31,116 nucleotides of DNA. Source: JBGSWL01 sp041752455 (GTDB lineage: Bacteria; Pseudomonadota; Alphaproteobacteria; Rhizobiales; Rhizobiaceae). Each line of letters opens with the position of its first letter. The stretch's first letter is position 1. The position numbers and the translations under genes were made by a program. The stretch covers positions 1-31,116 of the forward strand of contig JBGSWL010000108.1 of assembly GCA_041752455.1 (NCBI GenBank), read 5' to 3'. The notes below the pieces were generated by a model. The model was not told the DNA's origin, did no database searches, and saw only the letters and a list, made by a program, of their open reading frames with translations. This document shows positions 29,420 to 31,116 of the stretch, one piece after another.

Positions 29420-31116
29420 TCAGGCAAAAACGCTGGCGCCCTCATCCGCGTGACCTGAGACACGGCGGAAAACCTCGAAAAGCTCGCGGCCCACACCGTG
29501 CTTGTTGGCGGACAGATCGGCTTCCGCCTGCGGCCTTGCGGCCCATTCGGTTGCATCGACCAGCACGTCGAGGGTTCCGGCCATTGCATCAATACGCACG
29601 ATATCGCCATCGCGCACCTTGCCGATCGGACCTCCGTCCAGTGCTTCAGGGGTCACATGGATCGCAGCCGGGACCTTGCCCGAGGCCCCGGACATGCGCC
29701 CGTCGGTGACAAGGGCAACCTTCAGACCGCGATCTTGCAGGATGCCGAGTGTCGGGGTGAGCTTGTGCAGTTCCGGCATGCCGTTGGCTTTCGGACCCTG
29801 AAACCGGATGACCGCAACCATGTCGCCGGTCAGTTCGCCAGCCTTGAAGGCGGCAAGCAACTGGTTCTGTTCGTGGAACACACGGGCGGGGGCTTCGACG
29901 ATATGGCGCTCCGGCTTGACCGCCGATGTCTTGATGACGGCACGGCCGAGATTGCCATCCAGCACCTTGACGCCGCCGGTCGGCTGAAATGCGTTGGCGA
30001 CCGGTGCCAGCACCTTCGGATCGGCGGAGATGGCGGGTGCCGGCACGCGGCTGAGGACGCCATCGGTGAGTTTGGCCTCCACCATATAGGCATCGAGGCC
30101 ATGGCCCCAGACGGTGCGCACGTCGCGATGGACAAGGCCGGCATCGGCCAGTTCGCGGATCAGGAAGCCGAGGCCGCCGGCCGCGTGGAAATGGTTCACG
30201 TCGGCAAGGCCGTTAGGATAGACCCGCGCCAGAAGCGGCGTTGCATCCGACAGGTCGGAAATGTCGGACCAGGTCAGCTTGATACCGGCGGCAGCGGCCA
30301 TCGCGACCAGATGCAGCGTGTGGTTGGTCGAGCCGCCTGTGGCGTGCAGGCCGACCACACCGTTGACCACCGAGCGCTCGTCAATCATCTCGCCGACCGG
30401 CGTGAATTCGTTGCCGAGCGCGGTGATCGCCAGCGCGCGCTTGGCCGCTTCGCGCGTCAGCGCATCGCGCAGCGGCGTACCCGGATTGACGAAGGAGGCG
30501 CCGGGCGTGTGCAGGCCCATGATCTCCATCAGCATCTGGTTGGAATTGGCGGTGCCGTAAAACGTGCAAGTGCCCGGGCCATGATAGGAAGCGCTTTCGG
30601 CTTCCAGCAGTTCGGCGCGGCCGACCTTGCCCTCTGCATAAAGCTGCCGAATGCGGGCCTTCTCATCATTGGCCATGCCTGTGGTCATCGGACCGGCGGG
30701 AATGAACACGGCCGGCAGGTGCCCGAAGGTCAGGGCGGCGATGACGAGGCCCGGCACGATCTTGTCGCAGACGCCGAGATAGACGGCGGCGTCGAACATG
30801 TCGTGCGACAGGCCGACCGCCGTCGCCATGGCAATCACGTCTCGTGAAAAGAGCGACAGCTCCATGCCGGCCTGGCCTTGGGTGACGCCATCGCACATGG
30901 CGGGCACGCCGCCCGCGACCTGCGCCACCGCGCCGACCTGGCGCGCGGCTTCCTTGATCACCGCAGGGTAAGTTTCAAACGGCTGATGCGCCGACAGCAT
31001 GTCGTTGTAGGCGGTGATGATGCCGAGATTGGGCACGACATCGCCCTTCAGCGCCGCCTTGTCGCCGGGGCCGCAGGCAGCGAAGCCATGCGCAAGGTTG
31101 CCGCAGGCCAGCCGCG
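29420..31116 (-). CDS. edd: Phosphogluconate dehydratase (Entner-Doudoroff), N-terminus cut by window edge
   Basis: The reading frame runs from the right edge to the stop at 29420, giving about 565 residues of the usual 600 or so; about 40 N-terminal residues are missing. Edd dehydrates 6-phosphogluconate to KDPG using a 4Fe-4S cluster. Visible hallmarks are LACGNLAHGFAACGPGDKAA at the edge, TAYNDMLSAHQPFETYP, GVPAMCDGVTQGQ, YLGVCDKIVPG, GSTNHTLHLVAMA and VTDGRMSGASGKVPAAIHVT. The conserved cysteines and the IlvD/Edd active-site Ser/Thr region are intact. A GTG at 31036 is an internal codon, not the start, because conserved sequence continues upstream of it. Regulation is not visible since the promoter lies outside the window. 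Confidence 0.96.
   Translation of the reverse strand, partial: RLACGNLAHGFAACGPGDKAALKGDVVPNLGIITAYNDMLSAHQPFETYPAVIKEAARQVGAVAQVAGGVPAMCDGVTQGQAGMELSLFSRDVIAMATAVGLSHDMFDAAVYLGVCDKIVPGLVIAALTFGHLPAVFIPAGPMTTGMANDEKARIRQLYAEGKVGRAELLEAESASYHGPGTCTFYGTANSNQMLMEIMGLHTPGASFVNPGTPLRDALTREAAKRALAITALGNEFTPVGEMIDERSVVNGVVGLHATGGSTNHTLHLVAMAAAAGIKLTWSDISDLSDATPLLARVYPNGLADVNHFHAAGGLGFLIRELADAGLVHRDVRTVWGHGLDAYMVEAKLTDGVLSRVPAPAISADPKVLAPVANAFQPTGGVKVLDGNLGRAVIKTSAVKPERHIVEAPARVFHEQNQLLAAFKAGELTGDMVAVIRFQGPKANGMPELHKLTPTLGILQDRGLKVALVTDGRMSGASGKVPAAIHVTPEALDGGPIGKVRDGDIVRIDAMAGTLDVLVDATEWAARPQAEADLSANKHGVGRELFEVFRRVSGHADEGASVFA

Noticed and set aside
29498..30847. A 449-residue open frame antisense to edd
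   Set aside because: Edd is unmistakable on the minus strand; this is a GC-rich shadow frame.

Overview
The window looks like a chromosomal segment of an alphaproteobacterium of the order Hyphomicrobiales (Rhizobiales). The evidence is the high GC content, the codon bias, and the protein families: an ScfR-type XRE regulator, an Anbu/alpha-E/ATP-grasp cluster, a RimK with a retropepsin-like partner, and DUF6492. I cannot name a genus. I see no insertion sequences, phage genes, CRISPR arrays, rRNAs or tRNAs. All 24 genes that lie wholly inside the window look intact; the first and last genes run off the edges.

Layout. (1) Positions 1-1820: a left-truncated ScfR-family regulator (minus strand) faces a small conserved-looking gene of unknown function across a 328-bp region with candidate operators. 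(2) Positions 1857-7093, plus strand: a ketoacyl-ACP synthase III-like enzyme, then the four-gene set of circularly permuted ATP-grasp ligase, alpha-E protein, transglutaminase-like protease and Anbu proteasome homologue. This set is a known conserved association whose substrate is unknown. (3) Positions 7238-15164: a branched-chain amino-acid-type ABC transporter. Its binding protein (livK-like) is alone on the plus strand, and livG-livF-livH-livM are on the minus strand, ending with an NAD-dependent epimerase. Between them are a convergent SNase-fold secreted protein and an SH3-domain membrane protein. (4) Positions 15254-16084: proC.

(5) Positions 16164-25344: a surface polysaccharide region in two divergent blocks. 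It holds an O-antigen ligase/polymerase-like protein and a GT2 (minus), a GT4-like glycosyltransferase, a WecG/TagA-type GT26 and a DUF6492 protein (plus), a Wzx-like flippase (minus), and a Wzz/GumC-type chain-length protein with an unusual Pro/Gln/Met-rich tail (plus). Neither a priming glycosyltransferase, nor a tyrosine kinase, nor an outer-membrane export channel is in the window. Both divergent promoters contain near-matches to the CtrA box (TTAA-N7-TTAA), and one also contains a 38-bp near-perfect dyad at a glycosyltransferase start. (6) Positions 25462-31116: folD; a tight operon of a GlxA-type AraC regulator, a DUF785 retropepsin-like protease and rimK; a convergent DUF1579-like gene; and a right-truncated edd of the Entner-Doudoroff pathway.

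The most interesting parts are the peptide-ligase/protease sets (ATP-grasp + Anbu + transglutaminase; RimK + DUF785), the 38-bp dyad and CtrA-like sites in the polysaccharide promoters, an SNase-fold protein that appears to have lost its calcium ligands, and the Wzz-like protein's low-complexity tail. I did not find a system I could defend as entirely new.
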